NCBI GenBank assembly: GCA_963693315.1
Contig: OY856186.1
Span: 379,905,269-379,969,268 of the forward strand
DNA length: 64,000 nucleotides
Direction of reading: 5' to 3'
Origin: Diogma glabrata
Lineage: Eukaryota; Arthropoda; Insecta; Diptera; Cylindrotomidae
Each line of letters opens with the position of its first letter. Position 1 is the first letter of the stretch. Shown one piece after another: positions 63,431-64,000 of this stretch. The position numbers and the translations under genes were made by a program. The notes under the pieces were generated by a model. The model searched no databases, was not told the origin of the DNA, and was given only the letters and a program-made list of their open reading frames with translations.

Positions 63431-64000
63431 TGTGTTGTGTTGTGTTGTGTTGTGTTGTGTTGTGTTGTGTTGTGTTGTGTTGTGTTGTGTTGTGTTGTGT
63501 TGTGTTGTGTTGTGTTGTGTTGTGTTGTGTTGTGTTATGTTATGTTATGTTATGTTATGTTATGTTATGTTATGTTATGTTATGTTATGTTATGTTATGT
63601 TATGTTATGTTATGTTATGTTATGTTATGTTATGTTATGTTATGTTATGTTATGTTATGTTATGTTATGTTATGTTATGTTATGTTATGTTATGTTATGT
63701 TATGTTATGTTATGTTATGTTATGTTATGTTATGTTATGTTATGTTATGTTATGTTATGTTATGTTATGTTATGTTATGTTATGTTATGTTATGTTATGT
63801 TATGTTATGTTATGTTATGTTATGTTATGTTATGTTATGTTATGTTATGTTATGTTATGTTATGTTATGTTATGTTATGTTATGTTATGTTATGTTATGT
63901 TATGTTATGTTATGTTATGTTATGTTATGTTATGTTATGTTATGTTATGTTATGTTATGTTATGTTATGTTATGTTATGTTATGTTATGTTATGTTATGT
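63431..64000 (+). repeat. Pentanucleotide array GTGTT then ATGTT (runs off window)
   Basis: About 20 GTGTT units to about 63535, then ATGTT units to the window edge without interruption. Confidence 0.97.

Overview
This is AT-rich, gene-poor, intron-bearing eukaryotic DNA dominated by transposable elements and tandem repeats. A mellifera-type mariner, Helitron helicase pieces, Ty3/gypsy pol remnants, R1/LOA-like, RTE-like and CR1/jockey-like non-LTR remnants, a hAT element and a trehalose/sugar-transporter-like gene together fit an insect. The order cannot be fixed from the window. A scaffold gap of exactly 200 N lies at 35010-35209.

Layout. 1-3168: a long inverted repeat (arms of about 510 bp, left end cut by the window) enclosing a small acidic ORF. 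3422-3910: an intact 162-residue ORF with a Cys/His/Asp arrangement, the best small-gene candidate. 3911-10830: AT-rich repeats, a 3.6 kb element with CACTGA-type ends (6022-9598) carrying a long (AT)n tract, and a satellite-like array of about 179 bp units (9600-10830) into which that element seems to have inserted. 15052-16206: a 9-bp minisatellite open in several frames on both strands. 17155-24838: a 7.7 kb element with CACTCAGAGAATT ends and a decayed split gene on the minus strand, itself invaded by a 4.15 kb hAT element (20218-24370) with a near-perfect 8-bp target duplication. 25005-26840: a minus-strand gypsy pol remnant split by an R1/LOA-like retroposon. 29097-30217 and 36680-37966: two mariner copies, one with a 170-bp deletion and one with an intact 348-residue transposase. 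31651-32145: an RTE-like endonuclease fragment. 34398-39792: a 5.4 kb element whose inverted ends carry evenly spaced pairs of GTCCGAC; the intact mariner lies inside it. 46965-48797: nested, opposed Helitron remnants. 50960-51331: the C-terminus of a non-LTR retrotransposon ending in a (TCTTA)n tail. 53490-58540: pieces of a non-LTR RT (plus strand) and of a gypsy pol (minus strand). 58699-60628: an inverted pair of MITEs. 60783-61928: the 5'-truncated sugar transporter. 61930-64000: ATGTT/GTGTT pentanucleotide arrays that stop the transporter exon and also enclose a gypsy integrase fragment.

Functionally, the only credible host genes are the transporter fragment and possibly the 162-residue ORF. 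Most other recognisable coding sequence belongs to mobile elements. Only the mariner at 36746-37792 looks capable of making a full-length transposase. The most unusual non-coding structures are the phased GTCCGAC pairs, a set of sequence-divergent imperfect hairpins with similar layout (18011, 18613, 33198, 38786, 51931), and the block-homogeneous pentanucleotide arrays at the right edge.
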